A stretch of 64,000 bases of DNA from Erwinia sp050410775 (GTDB lineage Bacteria; Pseudomonadota; Gammaproteobacteria; Enterobacterales; Enterobacteriaceae). The stretch lies in NCBI RefSeq assembly GCF_050410775.1, contig NZ_CP191229.1; one strand, 5' to 3'. Both the position numbers and the translations under genes were made by a program. Below are positions 26,235 to 35,299 of this stretch, piece by piece; the stretch's first letter is position 1, and each line of letters starts with the position of its first letter. A model generated the notes under the pieces. The model searched no databases, was not told the DNA's origin, and was given only the letters and a program-made list of their open reading frames with translations.

Positions 26235-27239
26235 TTATTCCTGGCTAAGCTTATTCAGCGATCTTTTTTCACCTATTCGCCAGGCGCAAAACCGCCGCTT
26301 ATCCATCTTCGCGATACACATCGCTTCCGCCAGCATCGCTGGCGGTTCATCCAGCGATTCATCGGCAAGCTCAAAGACCCCCCAGTGAACAGGTATGGAA
26401 ACGGGCTCGCCCAATACCCTATGCAGCGATACTGCGGCGGTCGGATTCATATGCTGCCCGCGCATAAACCATTCCGGCGCATAGGCCCCCACTGGTAAGG
26501 CCGCCAGGTTGAATGGCCCCAGACGGCGGGGTATCTCAAGCAAATTTTCCGTATAGCCGCTGTCGCCGGTAAACCAGAAGCTTAACGTGTCGCTCTTGAT
26601 CACCCAGCCGCACCAGAGCGAGCGGTTACGATCAAAGGGCGTTCGCATACTCCAGTGCCGGGCAGGAACGGCGTGAACAGCAAGCCCACCGGCCTGCGTT
26701 GTCTCCCACCAGTCCAGCTGGGTAACGTTTCTGGCGCCCAGCCTCCGGAACCAGGGCTCCAGCCCCAGCGGCACGATAAAAGTGACGTCAGGAAAACGAC
26801 GCAAAATCTTTTTGATGGTGGGTCGGTCGAGATGATCATAATGACTGTGGGAAATCAGCACGCAGGCCAGAGAAGAGAGCTGTTCCAGCGCCAGTGGGGA
26901 AGGTGTTTTACGCTTCGGCCCGAAAAAACTGACGGGAGATGCCCGTGAAGATAAAACGGGATCGATCAGGGTGTACTGCCCCTCCGTCCTGAACAGCAGC
27001 GAGGCGTGACCAAGCCACCAGACTGCCTCATCGCTGCCGCTGAGATCCGCCTGCTGCCACCATTCACGGGTAAAGCCGTCGTAACCCAGCGCAGGTGGAT
27101 AAGGCAGTCCGGCAGCTTTGCGCTCCCGGCGCCAGCGTTGCAGATCGCCAGGGGATCTCAGTTCCTCTTCCGGGTTACGAAAACCGTCGGGGGTATGATG
27201 TGCTTTGCCGGGATCGTACCAGGGATTTCGCCATGCCAT
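26235..27239 (-). CDS. Metallo-beta-lactamase-fold hydrolase, NAPE-PLD type
   Basis: A 334-residue cytosolic protein with the MBL metal motif SHSHYDHLD (about residues 130-138), downstream metal ligands in ARHWS and TGDSGY, and a final HWG histidine. The layout, with an N-terminal PWYD..KAHHTPDGFRNP segment, is that of the NAPE-PLD-like/RomA-type branch of the family. Bacterial substrates are unknown; phosphodiester or lipid head-group cleavage is only suggested by family. E. coli has no equivalent at this locus. It precedes yobF-cspC on the same strand. Confidence 0.85.
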   Translation of the reverse strand: MAWRNPWYDPGKAHHTPDGFRNPEEELRSPGDLQRWRRERKAAGLPYPPALGYDGFTREWWQQADLSGSDEAVWWLGHASLLFRTEGQYTLIDPVLSSRASPVSFFGPKRKTPSPLALEQLSSLACVLISHSHYDHLDRPTIKKILRRFPDVTFIVPLGLEPWFRRLGARNVTQLDWWETTQAGGLAVHAVPARHWSMRTPFDRNRSLWCGWVIKSDTLSFWFTGDSGYTENLLEIPRRLGPFNLAALPVGAYAPEWFMRGQHMNPTAAVSLHRVLGEPVSIPVHWGVFELADESLDEPPAMLAEAMCIAKMDKRRFCAWRIGEKRSLNKLSQE

Positions 27240-27261
27240 AGTAGGTTGCCTTCCCCGATCG

Positions 27262-27531
27262 TTAACGCTCAGGGATCAGGCGGATAAAGTCCTGACTATC
27301 CCTTTCCCCGGTGGAGGCGGCTTTCTCTTTACCCGCCACCGCTTCGGTCAGCCGGTGAAGCATCACGTTCTGACGCTTCTGCTCTTCCAGCAGCGACTCA
27401 AGTAGGCGCACCTGCTGGCTGGCCCGGACGCTGGCCCGGTTAACAAAGAACCAGGCAATCAGGCCGATGATGACCAGCAGGAGCGTAAAGCCCATTGACG
27501 CCAGACTCATCGCATCGTTTGAAATAGTCAT
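27262..27531 (-). CDS. yebO: YebO, small membrane protein
   Basis: An 89-residue protein with one N-terminal TM helix (about 12-30, LLLVIIGLIAWFFVNRAS) then a charged helix (LLESLLEEQKRQNVMLHRL) likely to be a coiled coil, and the conserved FIRLIPER end. It matches E. coli YebO; function unknown. AGAGGCAAC precedes the ATG. In E. coli mgrB follows on this side; no MgrB-like frame is seen in 27532-27769. Confidence 0.88.
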   Translation of the reverse strand: MTISNDAMSLASMGFTLLLVIIGLIAWFFVNRASVRASQQVRLLESLLEEQKRQNVMLHRLTEAVAGKEKAASTGERDSQDFIRLIPER

Positions 27532-27769
27532 AAGTTGCCTCTGAAGTGCCTTTCTTTTACTGCATTCCCGGTGCGGTACATGCTGGGGGAAGATTCTACC
27601 TTGTCGCCGTAAAATTGACAGCGGGCGCGGAAGATTTTAAGAACCTTCATAAGGCCCGGCTTCCCGCCATCAGTTATGCTGCGAAACCTGGATGTGCGGC
27701 TGTTATGATAAGTGCTCACAGCGAGGCGGGATTGCCTGAACGGCTGAATTTGAGTTTTAAGGAGTAGAA

Positions 27770-28006
27770 ATGCGTTTTTTAGTTCGACTTGTCATGCTTT
27801 TTGTTCTTATCTGGCTGGCGTTGCTGGTAACAGGCTATGGCGTATTGACCAGCAGCGCCAGCAACGTCGCCGGGCTGGGTCTTCAGTGTCACTACCTGAC
27901 CGCCCGGGGCGTGGTCACAGCGCAATACCTGCATTCCGATAGCGGTATTGTTGGCGTCACCGACTGCCCGCTTTTAAGAAAAAGCACCGAAGTGGTGGAC
28001 AACTAA
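27770..28006 (+). CDS. yobH: YobH, small secreted or membrane-anchored protein
   Basis: A 78-residue protein with an N-terminal hydrophobic segment (residues about 4-25, VRLVMLFVLIWLALLVTGYG) and a small exported part with two cysteines (LQCHY and DCPLL) that could pair. It matches E. coli YobH, of unknown function. TAAGGAG lies just upstream of the ATG. Divergent from yebO, convergent with kdgR. Confidence 0.88.
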   Translation: MRFLVRLVMLFVLIWLALLVTGYGVLTSSASNVAGLGLQCHYLTARGVVTAQYLHSDSGIVGVTDCPLLRKSTEVVDN

Positions 28007-28010
28007 GCGT

Positions 28011-28038
28011 CGGGGCCAGCGCTTGCCGGCCCCGCTTT
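28011..28038 (+). terminator. Terminator between yobH and kdgR
   Basis: CGGGGCC, a ten-base loop and GGCCCCG followed by CTTTT, immediately after the yobH stop. It overlaps the 3' end region of convergent kdgR. Confidence 0.75.
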
Positions 28039-28830
28039 TCAGAAGGGATAGTCGTGGTAGCCCATCTGCTCAGAAAGCTTTCTCGCGGCCTGATGGAGCA
28101 TCGCCACGTAATCGCTTTTCTCCTCCTCCGCAAAGCGGATGGTGGGGAAAGAAATGCTCAGCCCGGCAATCACCACACCGAAGCGGTCGAATACCGGGAC
28201 GGCTATGCAGCGTAACCCTTCTTCCTGCTCTTCATTATCTTCGCCAAATCCCTGAGCCCGGACTCTCTCCAGTACCGGCATCAACTCTTCTGCGCTGCCC
28301 ACGGTGCGGGAGGTGCTGCGGTTAAAGACGACATCAGCCAGAATCTCCTTCACCTCTTCCACCTCGCGCCAGGCCAGCAGCACTTTGCCAATGGCGGTGC
28401 TGTGTAATGGATTACGGCGACCGATACGCGAGTACATTCTCAGGTTATAGAGGGAATCGATTTTATGAATATAGACAATGCTGTCTTCCTCCAGCGCACC
28501 AAGATGAATTGTTTCTTTGGTGTGGCGGGAGAGTTCACGCATCTGAATATCCGCGCTGCGGATCAGATCCACGTTCTGAAGCGCTTTTGCGCCCAGCTCA
28601 AACAGTTTCAGGGTCAGGGAATATTTTTCTGAATCCCCCTCCTGAGAAACATAGCCCAGGGATTTCATCGTCTGCAGGAAACGGTAGACGGTGCTTTTAG
28701 ACATCATCACACGCTGTGACAGCTCCGTGATGCCGTGTTCTCTCTCCTCCCCCAGCGCCTGTAAAATCCCAAAGACTTTCATTACCGAAGAGACCGCATC
28801 CGGTTGTTTATCCATATCACCGCTAGCCAT
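28039..28830 (-). CDS. kdgR: Transcriptional repressor KdgR (IclR family)
   Basis: Repressor of pectin/2-keto-3-deoxygluconate catabolism; KDG is the inducer. 263 residues: N-terminal winged helix (about 18-75, GITELSQRVMMSKSTVYRFLQTM) and C-terminal IclR effector domain with HSTAIGKVLLA and CIAVPVFDRFGVVIAGLSIS. Divergent from yebQ, as in E. coli. A good promoter with an operator-like sequence lies just upstream. ATG 28830 follows AAAGGATCCC. Confidence 0.95.
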   Translation of the reverse strand: MASGDMDKQPDAVSSVMKVFGILQALGEEREHGITELSQRVMMSKSTVYRFLQTMKSLGYVSQEGDSEKYSLTLKLFELGAKALQNVDLIRSADIQMRELSRHTKETIHLGALEEDSIVYIHKIDSLYNLRMYSRIGRRNPLHSTAIGKVLLAWREVEEVKEILADVVFNRSTSRTVGSAEELMPVLERVRAQGFGEDNEEQEEGLRCIAVPVFDRFGVVIAGLSISFPTIRFAEEEKSDYVAMLHQAARKLSEQMGYHDYPF

Positions 28831-28854
28831 GAGGGATCCTTTACCTGTTTTATA

Positions 28855-28904
28855 AAAAATGGAACATTATTTCTAGTATACGTTTTGCGCCCTAAAAGGC
28901 GCAA
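28855..28904 (-). promoter_or_regulatory. kdgR promoter with possible KdgR box
   Basis: On the reverse strand TTGCGC (28899-28904) and TATACT (28875-28880) are spaced by 18 bases. Just downstream, overlapping the expected start point, forward ATGGAACATTATTTCTA resembles the KdgR operator (TGAAA...TTTCA), suggesting autoregulation. The operator match is imperfect. Confidence 0.45.
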
Positions 28905-29022
28905 CGACGGCTGTCGAATAATTGTGAACAAATCCGCGTTAATTTTTAACAGTACGCCGTTGGAAAAGTACCAAAAAAGTCACTAGCATACTCAGATTCT
29001 CCTCTCTGATTTCGTAAGGCCT

Positions 29023-30399
29023 ATGCCGCAAACATCCTACCCTGACGGCTTGCCCGTTCCCCAACGCTACGGGGCCATTATGGCCATCGCGCTTGGCATC
29101 ACGGTTGCCGTTCTTGATGGCGCCATCGCTAACGTTGCATTACCGACTATCGCCCGCGATTTGAACGCCAGTCCGGCAGAGTCGATCTGGATCGTTAACG
29201 CCTATCAGCTGGCCATTATCGTCTCGCTGCTGTCGCTTTCGTTTTTAGGCGATATTGTCGGCTACCGCCGTATTTATCAGACGGGGCTGGTGCTGTTCAC
29301 CGGTACTTCGGTGTTCTGTGCCTTTTCCACTTCGCTGGAGATGCTCACCTTTGCGCGCGTTCTTCAGGGATTCGGCGGCGCGGCGCTGATGAGTGTGAAT
29401 ACGGCCCTGATCAGAATTATTTATCCGCAGCGTTTCCTGGGGAGGGGCATGGGCATTAACTCGCTGATTGTTGCCGTCTCGATCGCCGCCGGCCCCACGG
29501 TCGCCGCTGCCATCCTCTCGGTCGCGACCTGGCACTGGTTGTTTCTGATCAATATTCCCATTGGCCTGGCGGCTTTCTTTCTCGCGTTACGCTTTCTGCC
29601 GGATAATCAGCAAAAAGCGAAGGGGCAGCGTTTTGATCTCGTCAGCGCGGTGATGAACGCTTTAACCTTCGGCCTGCTCATCTCCGCCCTGAGCGGTTTT
29701 GCTCAGGGGCAGAGTGGAACGCTGATCCTCACAGAGGTTGCAGCACTGCTGGTAGTGGGATTTCTGTTTATCCGCCGCCAGCTTCGCCTGCCCTTTCCGC
29801 TGCTGCCGGTCGATCTTTTCCGCATCCCGGTGTTTTCTCTTTCAATCGGCACATCCGTCTGCTCTTTCTGCGCTCAAATGCTGGCGATGGTCTCACTGCC
29901 CTTCTTCCTGCAAACCGTGCTGCTGCGTGATGATGTGGCAACCGGGCTGCTGCTGACGCCCTGGCCGCTGGCTACCATGGTGGTTTCCCCCCTTGCCGGC
30001 AGGCTGGCAGAGCGCTTTCATGCTGGCCTGCTGGGTGGTGCCGGGCTGGCGCTCTTTGCCGCCGGGTTGTTTGCGCTGGCGCTGCTCCCTGCCTCGCCCG
30101 GCGATGCGGATATCATCTGGCGAATGGCGCTGTGCGGCGCGGGGTTCGGGCTGTTCCAGTCGCCCAACAACCACGCCATTATCTCTTCCGCCCCCCGGCA
30201 CCGCAGCGGCGGTGCCAGCGGCATGCTCGGCACCGCCCGCCTGCTTGGGCAAACCATGGGCGCCGCGCTGGTGGCGCTGATGTTTAATCTGTTCGGCCCT
30301 CATGGCACCCATGCTTCTTTACTGCTGGCCGGGGGCTTCTCAGCGATTGCCGCCGTCGTCAGCGCCTTCCGTCTGACCCAGCCCCGCGCCGGCGCTTAA
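29023..30399 (+). CDS. yebQ: MFS transporter YebQ (DHA2 drug:proton antiporter type)
   Basis: A 458-residue inner-membrane protein with about 14 hydrophobic segments. It shows DHA-family motifs: motif D1 LDGAIANVALPTIARDL, motif A-like GDIVGYRRIY, and motif C-like VAVSIAAGPTVAAAIL. It aligns with E. coli YebQ along its whole length. Substrate unknown. Divergent from kdgR, which may link it to KdgR control. Confidence 0.92.
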   Translation: MPQTSYPDGLPVPQRYGAIMAIALGITVAVLDGAIANVALPTIARDLNASPAESIWIVNAYQLAIIVSLLSLSFLGDIVGYRRIYQTGLVLFTGTSVFCAFSTSLEMLTFARVLQGFGGAALMSVNTALIRIIYPQRFLGRGMGINSLIVAVSIAAGPTVAAAILSVATWHWLFLINIPIGLAAFFLALRFLPDNQQKAKGQRFDLVSAVMNALTFGLLISALSGFAQGQSGTLILTEVAALLVVGFLFIRRQLRLPFPLLPVDLFRIPVFSLSIGTSVCSFCAQMLAMVSLPFFLQTVLLRDDVATGLLLTPWPLATMVVSPLAGRLAERFHAGLLGGAGLALFAAGLFALALLPASPGDADIIWRMALCGAGFGLFQSPNNHAIISSAPRHRSGGASGMLGTARLLGQTMGAALVALMFNLFGPHGTHASLLLAGGFSAIAAVVSAFRLTQPRAGA

Positions 30400-30412
30400 C
30401 GTTTTTCAGGCG

Positions 30413-30442
30413 TAAAAAAACCGGCCATCAGGCCGGTTTTTC
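30413..30442. terminator. Bidirectional terminator between yebQ and htpX
   Basis: AAAAAAA-CCGGCC-atca-GGCCGG-TTTTT: A tract, stem-loop, T tract, serving the two convergent genes. Confidence 0.9.
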
Positions 30443-30456
30443 AGTAACGCTGTCGC

Positions 30457-31341
30457 TTAATTAAGATACTGGCCGCTGCGCAGCGCCTCAATACGTTTAT
30501 CCAGCGGCGGGTGCGACATAAAGAGCTCGCTTATCGATTTCGACTTGCCGTTAATGCAGAAGGCCATCATGGTGCTGGCTTCCTGCGGCTCGTAGCTGGT
30601 CTTCAGTCGCTGAAGCGCGGCGATCATTTTTTCACGGCCCACCAGTCGGGCGGAACCGGCGTCCGCGTGAAATTCTCGATGGCGCGAAAACCACATGGTG
30701 ATCATGCTGGCGAGGATACCAAAGACCAGTTCCAGCACCATCGACACGGCAAAATAGACCATCGGATTGCCGTTGCTGCTCTCACCTTCGCCATCCCGGT
30801 TGCCGGAGAGAAAACCAGAGGCGATCTGGGCAATAATGCGCGAAACAAAGATCACAAAGGTGTTAACAATGCCCTGGATCAGCGTCATTGTGACCATATC
30901 GCCGTTGGCGATATGGCTGATTTCATGCGCCAGCACCGCTTCAGCCTCATCCCGGCTCATGTTCTGCAACAGGCCGGTGGAGACCGCCACCAGCGAGGCA
31001 TCGCGACGAGCGCCGGTGGCAAATGCGTTAATATCCGGCGCGTGATAAATCGCCACCTGGGGCATAGCGATCCCCGCCTGCTGCGCCTGATGGGCGATGG
31101 TCTGGACCAGCCAGCGCTCGGTCTCAGTTCGGGGTTGTTCAATCACTTCACCGCCGACGGAGCGCAGCGCCATCCATTTCGACATCAGCAGTGAAACAAA
31201 CGCACCGCCAAAGCCAAACAGGCCTGCCATAATCATCAGGCCCTGAACGCTGCTTGACTGGATCCCTGTCAGGCTGAGGATCAGCCCAAACACCAACATC
31301 ACCCCAAGGTTGGTTAACAGGAAAAGCGCAATACGCATCAT
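30457..31341 (-). CDS. htpX: Membrane-bound zinc metalloprotease HtpX
   Basis: Heat-shock protease for membrane-protein quality control, acting with FtsH. 294 residues (E. coli 293): two N-terminal TM segments, catalytic HEISH (about 139-143), two further hydrophobic segments and the third zinc ligand in the REFHADAGSA segment. A sigma-32-type promoter lies upstream. In E. coli CpxR also activates it; I did not find a clear Cpx box. Confidence 0.97.
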   Translation of the reverse strand: MMRIALFLLTNLGVMLVFGLILSLTGIQSSSVQGLMIMAGLFGFGGAFVSLLMSKWMALRSVGGEVIEQPRTETERWLVQTIAHQAQQAGIAMPQVAIYHAPDINAFATGARRDASLVAVSTGLLQNMSRDEAEAVLAHEISHIANGDMVTMTLIQGIVNTFVIFVSRIIAQIASGFLSGNRDGEGESSNGNPMVYFAVSMVLELVFGILASMITMWFSRHREFHADAGSARLVGREKMIAALQRLKTSYEPQEASTMMAFCINGKSKSISELFMSHPPLDKRIEALRSGQYLN

Positions 31342-31390
31342 AAAATTTTATCTTCCTCAGTGAACAAATGTGCCTGTAGCGGATAACTAT

Positions 31391-31417
31391 CCTATGGGCT
31401 GCTAAAAACATTTCAAG
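31391..31417 (-). promoter_or_regulatory. Sigma-32 (heat-shock) promoter of htpX
   Basis: On the reverse strand CTTGAAA, 12 bases, then CCCATAGG: close to the sigma-32 consensus CTTGAAA-N11-15-CCCCAT. It lies about 50 bases upstream of htpX, a known heat-shock gene. A 7-bp inverted repeat (AAGCACT/AGTGCTT) overlaps the -35 side. Confidence 0.75.
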
Positions 31418-31550
31418 CACTCTTGAACTTTAAGTGCTTATAAAGACATAACTTTACACTCAAATGCGCATGGAGCTGACGGCAGAGGTAACGGCTGAAG
31501 AAACAAGGTAAATGCGGGTCAGAAAGGCAGCGGTCATCTCTGGAAAAATG

Positions 31551-31581
31551 TTAAAAAAAAAGCACAGCTTTCGCTGTGCTT
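31551..31581 (-). terminator. Terminator of the proQ-prc transcript
   Basis: On the reverse strand AGCACAGC-gaaa-GCTGTGCT then nine T. It lies about 170 bases after the prc stop, which gives prc an unusually long 3' untranslated region. Confidence 0.92.
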
Positions 31582-31602
31582 CAGACTGCTGACAAAGGTA
31601 AA

Positions 31603-31713
31603 GCTCGGGGAACAGGGACTGGGAGTAAAGCGTCCCGCGCCATGGGGGGCGCGGGCCGGGCTATCAGGGACGATGCTTTTTGCGTCTTTACGAGCAGGCC
31701 CTGTTCCCGGAGC
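31603..31713 (-). ncRNA. Candidate structured RNA in the prc 3' untranslated region
   Basis: Three nested stems span 111 bases: an outer 15-bp stem (31603-31617 with 31699-31713; one mismatch), a middle one (GTAAAG 31625-31630 with CTTTAC 31686-31691) and an inner 8-bp stem (CCCGCGCC 31634-31641 with GGCGCGGG 31648-31655). It sits between the prc stop and the terminator at 31551-31581, so it would be made as a 3' UTR or a processed small RNA. I do not recognise it as a known family. Confidence 0.4.
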
Positions 31714-31749
31714 CGGCACTTTATCAATACCTCAAGCACAGCTTTCGGT

Positions 31750-33786
31750 TTACTGAGCGGCCGTTGAGGGGTGCGCTTTCTCAAGTTCCGCCAGGTCATT
31801 GGCGATGTTGGCCGTTTCATCAAGGTAAGGATCGGGCTCTTTGTAATCCTTCGGCAGATCGTCAAGCGTGGCCAGCGGCTTTTTGCCTTCCTGCTGCAGT
31901 CGCGCATTGATACGCGCCAGCCGCAGCGCATCATCTTCATGGTTCTCTTTTTCACGCTCGGCGAAATTAAGAGAGATCATGTTGCGCTTCTCTTTCAGGG
32001 CATTGAAGCGGGCAATATCTTTGATGATGTACTGGAACTCACGATCCTTAGCGATGCGATCCTGATGGTTTTTCACCAGTAGCGGCTCCAGCGGACTGAG
32101 ATCGCCGGTTTTGGTGTAGGTGGCAGCATTGATGCTGTCCCACGGCAGCGCGTTATCTTCAAACTTCTCGCCGGTCTCAACCGCTTCCACGCCCGTTGGC
32201 ATCAGCAGGTCCGGGGTCACCCCTTTACGCTGGGTACTGCCGCCGTTGATGCGGTAGAATTTCTGGATCGTGTAGGTGATGGAGCCCAGCGCAGGCCATT
32301 CAGGTCGCAGCATCTGATCGTAAATACGGTTCAGGGAGCGGTACTGCTGAACGGTGCCTTTACCGAAAGTCGGTTCGCCGACAATCAGCGCGCGGCCATA
32401 ATCCTGCATCGCCGCCGCAAAAATCTCCGAGGCAGAGGCGCTGAAGCGATCGACCAGCACCACCAGCGGCCCTTTATAGAAGACGGTACCGTCAGTGTCG
32501 CTGTCTTCACGCACTTTGCCGTTGTTATCACGCACCTGAACGATAGGACCGGAAGGGATAAACAGACCGGAAAGCGATACCGCTTCGGTCAGTGCCCCGC
32601 CGCCGTTAGTACGTAAATCGATTACGATACTGGTGACGTTCTGCTTTTGTAACTTTTGCAGCTGCACCTTAACGTCGTCAGTCAGACCCACATAAAAGCC
32701 GGGAATATCCAGAACCCCCACTTTTTTGCTGCCGACGTTGTGCACGGACATTTTCACCGCGCGATCTTCAAGGCGGATTTTTTCGCGCGTCAGGGTCAGG
32801 GTGCGGGTTTTGGTTCCCTTACCGGCGGGCAGCACTTCCAGCCGCACTTTACTGCCTTTTGGCCCTTTAATCAGCGCAACGACATCATCAAGCCGCCAGC
32901 CGATCACATCCACCATCGGTTTACCCGGCTGCCCTACGCCAACGATCCGGTCGCCAACGGTGATGGCTTTACTCTTGGCAGCAGGCCCACCGGCCACCAG
33001 AGAATTAATGACGGTGTAGTCCTCATCCATCTGCAGTACGGCACCGATCCCCTCAAGCGACAAGCTCATTTCAGTGTTGAACTGATCGGTATTACGCGGG
33101 GAGAGATAGCTGGTATGAGGATCGATTTCGCGGGCGAAGGCCGTCATCGCAAGCTGGAACACATCCTCGCTGTTGCTCTGCGCCAGGCGGCGAATAGCAA
33201 ACTGATAGCGCTTGGTGAGGACTTCGCCGATCTCTTTCTCATCCTTGCCGGCCAGCTTGAGACTCAGCTGGTCATATTTGACCTTGGCGTCCCAGAGTTG
33301 ATTAAGCTCGGCGGTGGACTTCGGCCAGGGCGCCTTACTGCGATCGAGATCGATGGTATCCTGACCGCTAAAGTCCATCGGCTTCTTCAGCACGCTCAGC
33401 GCATACTGATAGCGTTCAAACCGGCGCTTCTGCGCCAGGTTATATAAATCATAAAAAACATCCAGCTGGCCCGATTTTAACTCGGCGTCCAGGGTGCCTT
33501 TCTTATCCGCATACCGGGCAATATCTGAACTTAGCAGCACGTTGTGGCTGTAGTCGAGCAAATTGAGGTAGCGGTCAAAAATCTTTACGGAGAACGCCTT
33601 ATCAAGGTCGAACTGCCGGTAGTGCGAGCGCGTAAAGCGTGAGCTGATGCGCTCACTGACGGTCGCATGCTGCGGTTCCTGATGAAGCTGAGGGATCTGG
33701 TCGGCGCGGGTAAGCGTATCCGCGGCGAAAACATTTCCGGCAAGCAGCAGTCCAGCGATTACGGTGGTTTTAAAAAAGTTGTTCAT
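31750..33786 (-). CDS. prc: Carboxy-terminal processing protease Prc (Tsp)
   Basis: Periplasmic serine protease that processes FtsI, degrades SsrA-tagged exported proteins and, with NlpI, controls MepS. 678 residues: signal peptide ending AFA-ADTLT, N-terminal helical domain, PDZ domain (about 235-320), and the S41 catalytic core with nucleophile Ser in RFSASASEIFAAA and the general-base Lys in GEPTFGKGTVQ. GGAGGCC precedes the ATG. It lies 19 bases downstream of proQ, as in E. coli. Confidence 0.97.
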   Translation of the reverse strand: MNNFFKTTVIAGLLLAGNVFAADTLTRADQIPQLHQEPQHATVSERISSRFTRSHYRQFDLDKAFSVKIFDRYLNLLDYSHNVLLSSDIARYADKKGTLDAELKSGQLDVFYDLYNLAQKRRFERYQYALSVLKKPMDFSGQDTIDLDRSKAPWPKSTAELNQLWDAKVKYDQLSLKLAGKDEKEIGEVLTKRYQFAIRRLAQSNSEDVFQLAMTAFAREIDPHTSYLSPRNTDQFNTEMSLSLEGIGAVLQMDEDYTVINSLVAGGPAAKSKAITVGDRIVGVGQPGKPMVDVIGWRLDDVVALIKGPKGSKVRLEVLPAGKGTKTRTLTLTREKIRLEDRAVKMSVHNVGSKKVGVLDIPGFYVGLTDDVKVQLQKLQKQNVTSIVIDLRTNGGGALTEAVSLSGLFIPSGPIVQVRDNNGKVREDSDTDGTVFYKGPLVVLVDRFSASASEIFAAAMQDYGRALIVGEPTFGKGTVQQYRSLNRIYDQMLRPEWPALGSITYTIQKFYRINGGSTQRKGVTPDLLMPTGVEAVETGEKFEDNALPWDSINAATYTKTGDLSPLEPLLVKNHQDRIAKDREFQYIIKDIARFNALKEKRNMISLNFAEREKENHEDDALRLARINARLQQEGKKPLATLDDLPKDYKEPDPYLDETANIANDLAELEKAHPSTAAQ

Positions 33787-33805
33787 GCCCTGACTGGCCT
33801 CCGTA

Positions 33806-34480
33806 TCAGAACTGCAAGTGTTCTGCGCGTACTATCATTGCCATGCCGGAAGTGAGCTGTACCCGGACGCCATCTTTGGTAATTTCAAGAATGGTGGCAT
33901 CCATCGCACTTTTACCCGCGGTGACTTTGATGTGCTGGCCGATCTGCAACGCTGCCGTATCGGTGACGGGTTTGCTGCGCGGTGGCTGACGTTCTGCTAA
34001 AGGCGCGCGCTCAGCGGCGGGTTTGCTCTGAGCTTTACGCGGCTGCTCGCCTTCGGCAGAAGGTTTACGCACCGGCTTGCGGGGGCGACGTGGCGCGCCA
34101 TCGTTACCCGCTTCGCGTTTTTTCGCCTGCTGCTGCTCGCGCTGCGCCTGAACGCGCGCTTTAGCCTCTTCCAGCTGCTTACGCGCATGTTCAACGTGCT
34201 GCTCGTCAAGGACGCCACAGGCATTGCCGTCAAGGTCAACGCGGGTCGCACCGGCTTTGATGCCGTATAGATAACGCCAGCTCGACGTGTAGAGACGTAA
34301 CGCGGAGCGAAGCTGAGTCTTACTCAGGTTCATTTCTCCCTGTACACGATCGACTAAATCCTGAAAGATTCCGATCTTCAGCGGCTTTGCTTCGCCTTCG
34401 GCACTGAAACATTGAGGAAAGCGCTCGGCCAGAAAGGCGATAACTTCTTTGCTGCTATTCAACTTAGGTTGATTTTCCAT
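33806..34480 (-). CDS. proQ: RNA chaperone ProQ
   Basis: Global small-RNA and 3'-UTR-binding chaperone of the FinO family. 224 residues: N-terminal FinO domain (about 1-120), a long positively charged linker rich in Lys, Arg, Pro and Ala (about 120-170), and a C-terminal Tudor-like domain (about 178-224). AGGAAAT precedes ATG 34480. It leads the proQ-prc unit. Confidence 0.97.
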   Translation of the reverse strand: MENQPKLNSSKEVIAFLAERFPQCFSAEGEAKPLKIGIFQDLVDRVQGEMNLSKTQLRSALRLYTSSWRYLYGIKAGATRVDLDGNACGVLDEQHVEHARKQLEEAKARVQAQREQQQAKKREAGNDGAPRRPRKPVRKPSAEGEQPRKAQSKPAAERAPLAERQPPRSKPVTDTAALQIGQHIKVTAGKSAMDATILEITKDGVRVQLTSGMAMIVRAEHLQF

Positions 34481-34576
34481 GAAATTTCCTGATTACAACG
34501 GGTTTGCCAATCAGCGCAGGCATGAACAGGCGTCATTATAATGACCCCATCGGCAAATGCTACGTTATCCAGCGCT

Positions 34577-35077
34577 TTAGCTACGTTTCATGTGAATAAA
34601 TTTTTCCACATCGGATCCGGCGAGGATTTCGCATAACCCGTCAGTCAGGATTTTCAGGCCTTCTTCGTCTTCCTGATCGAAGCGGTTATATTCAACGCTG
34701 TCGATATCTAACACGCCGATGGTCTCACCGTTGACCACCAGCGGCAGGACGATTTCTGCATTGCTGGCGGCGTCGCAGGCGATATGGCCCGGAAACGCAT
34801 GCACGTCCTGAACGCGCTGCACGGTGCTTTCCGCCACGGCAGTACCGCAAACGCCTTTACCCACGGGGATACGCACGCAGGCGATTTTGCCCTGGAACGG
34901 CCCCAGCACCAGCGTATTGGCTTCGGTTAACAGATAAAACCCAGCCCAGTTCACGCCCTCAAGACGCTCATACAGCAGCGCGCTACAGTTGCTCATCGCC
35001 GCAAGAAAACTGGTTTCACCGGAAATCAGCGCACGCAGATCGCGGTTGAGGTCGGAATAAAATTCTGTTTTTGTCAT
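34577..35077 (-). CDS. msrC: Free methionine-(R)-sulfoxide reductase MsrC
   Basis: A GAF-domain enzyme reducing free Met-R-sulfoxide with thioredoxin. The 166-residue protein carries the family signatures: NWAGFYLL, GPFQGKIACVRIPVGKGVCGTAV (two of the conserved cysteines) and the catalytic cysteine near HIACDAASNAEIVLP. It corresponds to E. coli YebR. Divergent from letA. Confidence 0.95.
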   Translation of the reverse strand: MTKTEFYSDLNRDLRALISGETSFLAAMSNCSALLYERLEGVNWAGFYLLTEANTLVLGPFQGKIACVRIPVGKGVCGTAVAESTVQRVQDVHAFPGHIACDAASNAEIVLPLVVNGETIGVLDIDSVEYNRFDQEDEEGLKILTDGLCEILAGSDVEKFIHMKRS

Positions 35078-35299
35078 TTTTTAACCATTATGAAAACGAG
35101 ATATGCGGCCCGTGATGACCGCAACTGATAAAATAAGCATTAAAAGTCCAGACGGACAAGGTGAAACATTCCGTTAGTTAATATACCCTTGGTTTTGTCT
35201 GGACCTTAAGCACGACTGCGATGTGTCCTGGTAGCTTAGTGGCGAAGTACACAGCCAACCCCTGCCCTGCACAGTCCGGGCATCAGCATAGTCAGGATT

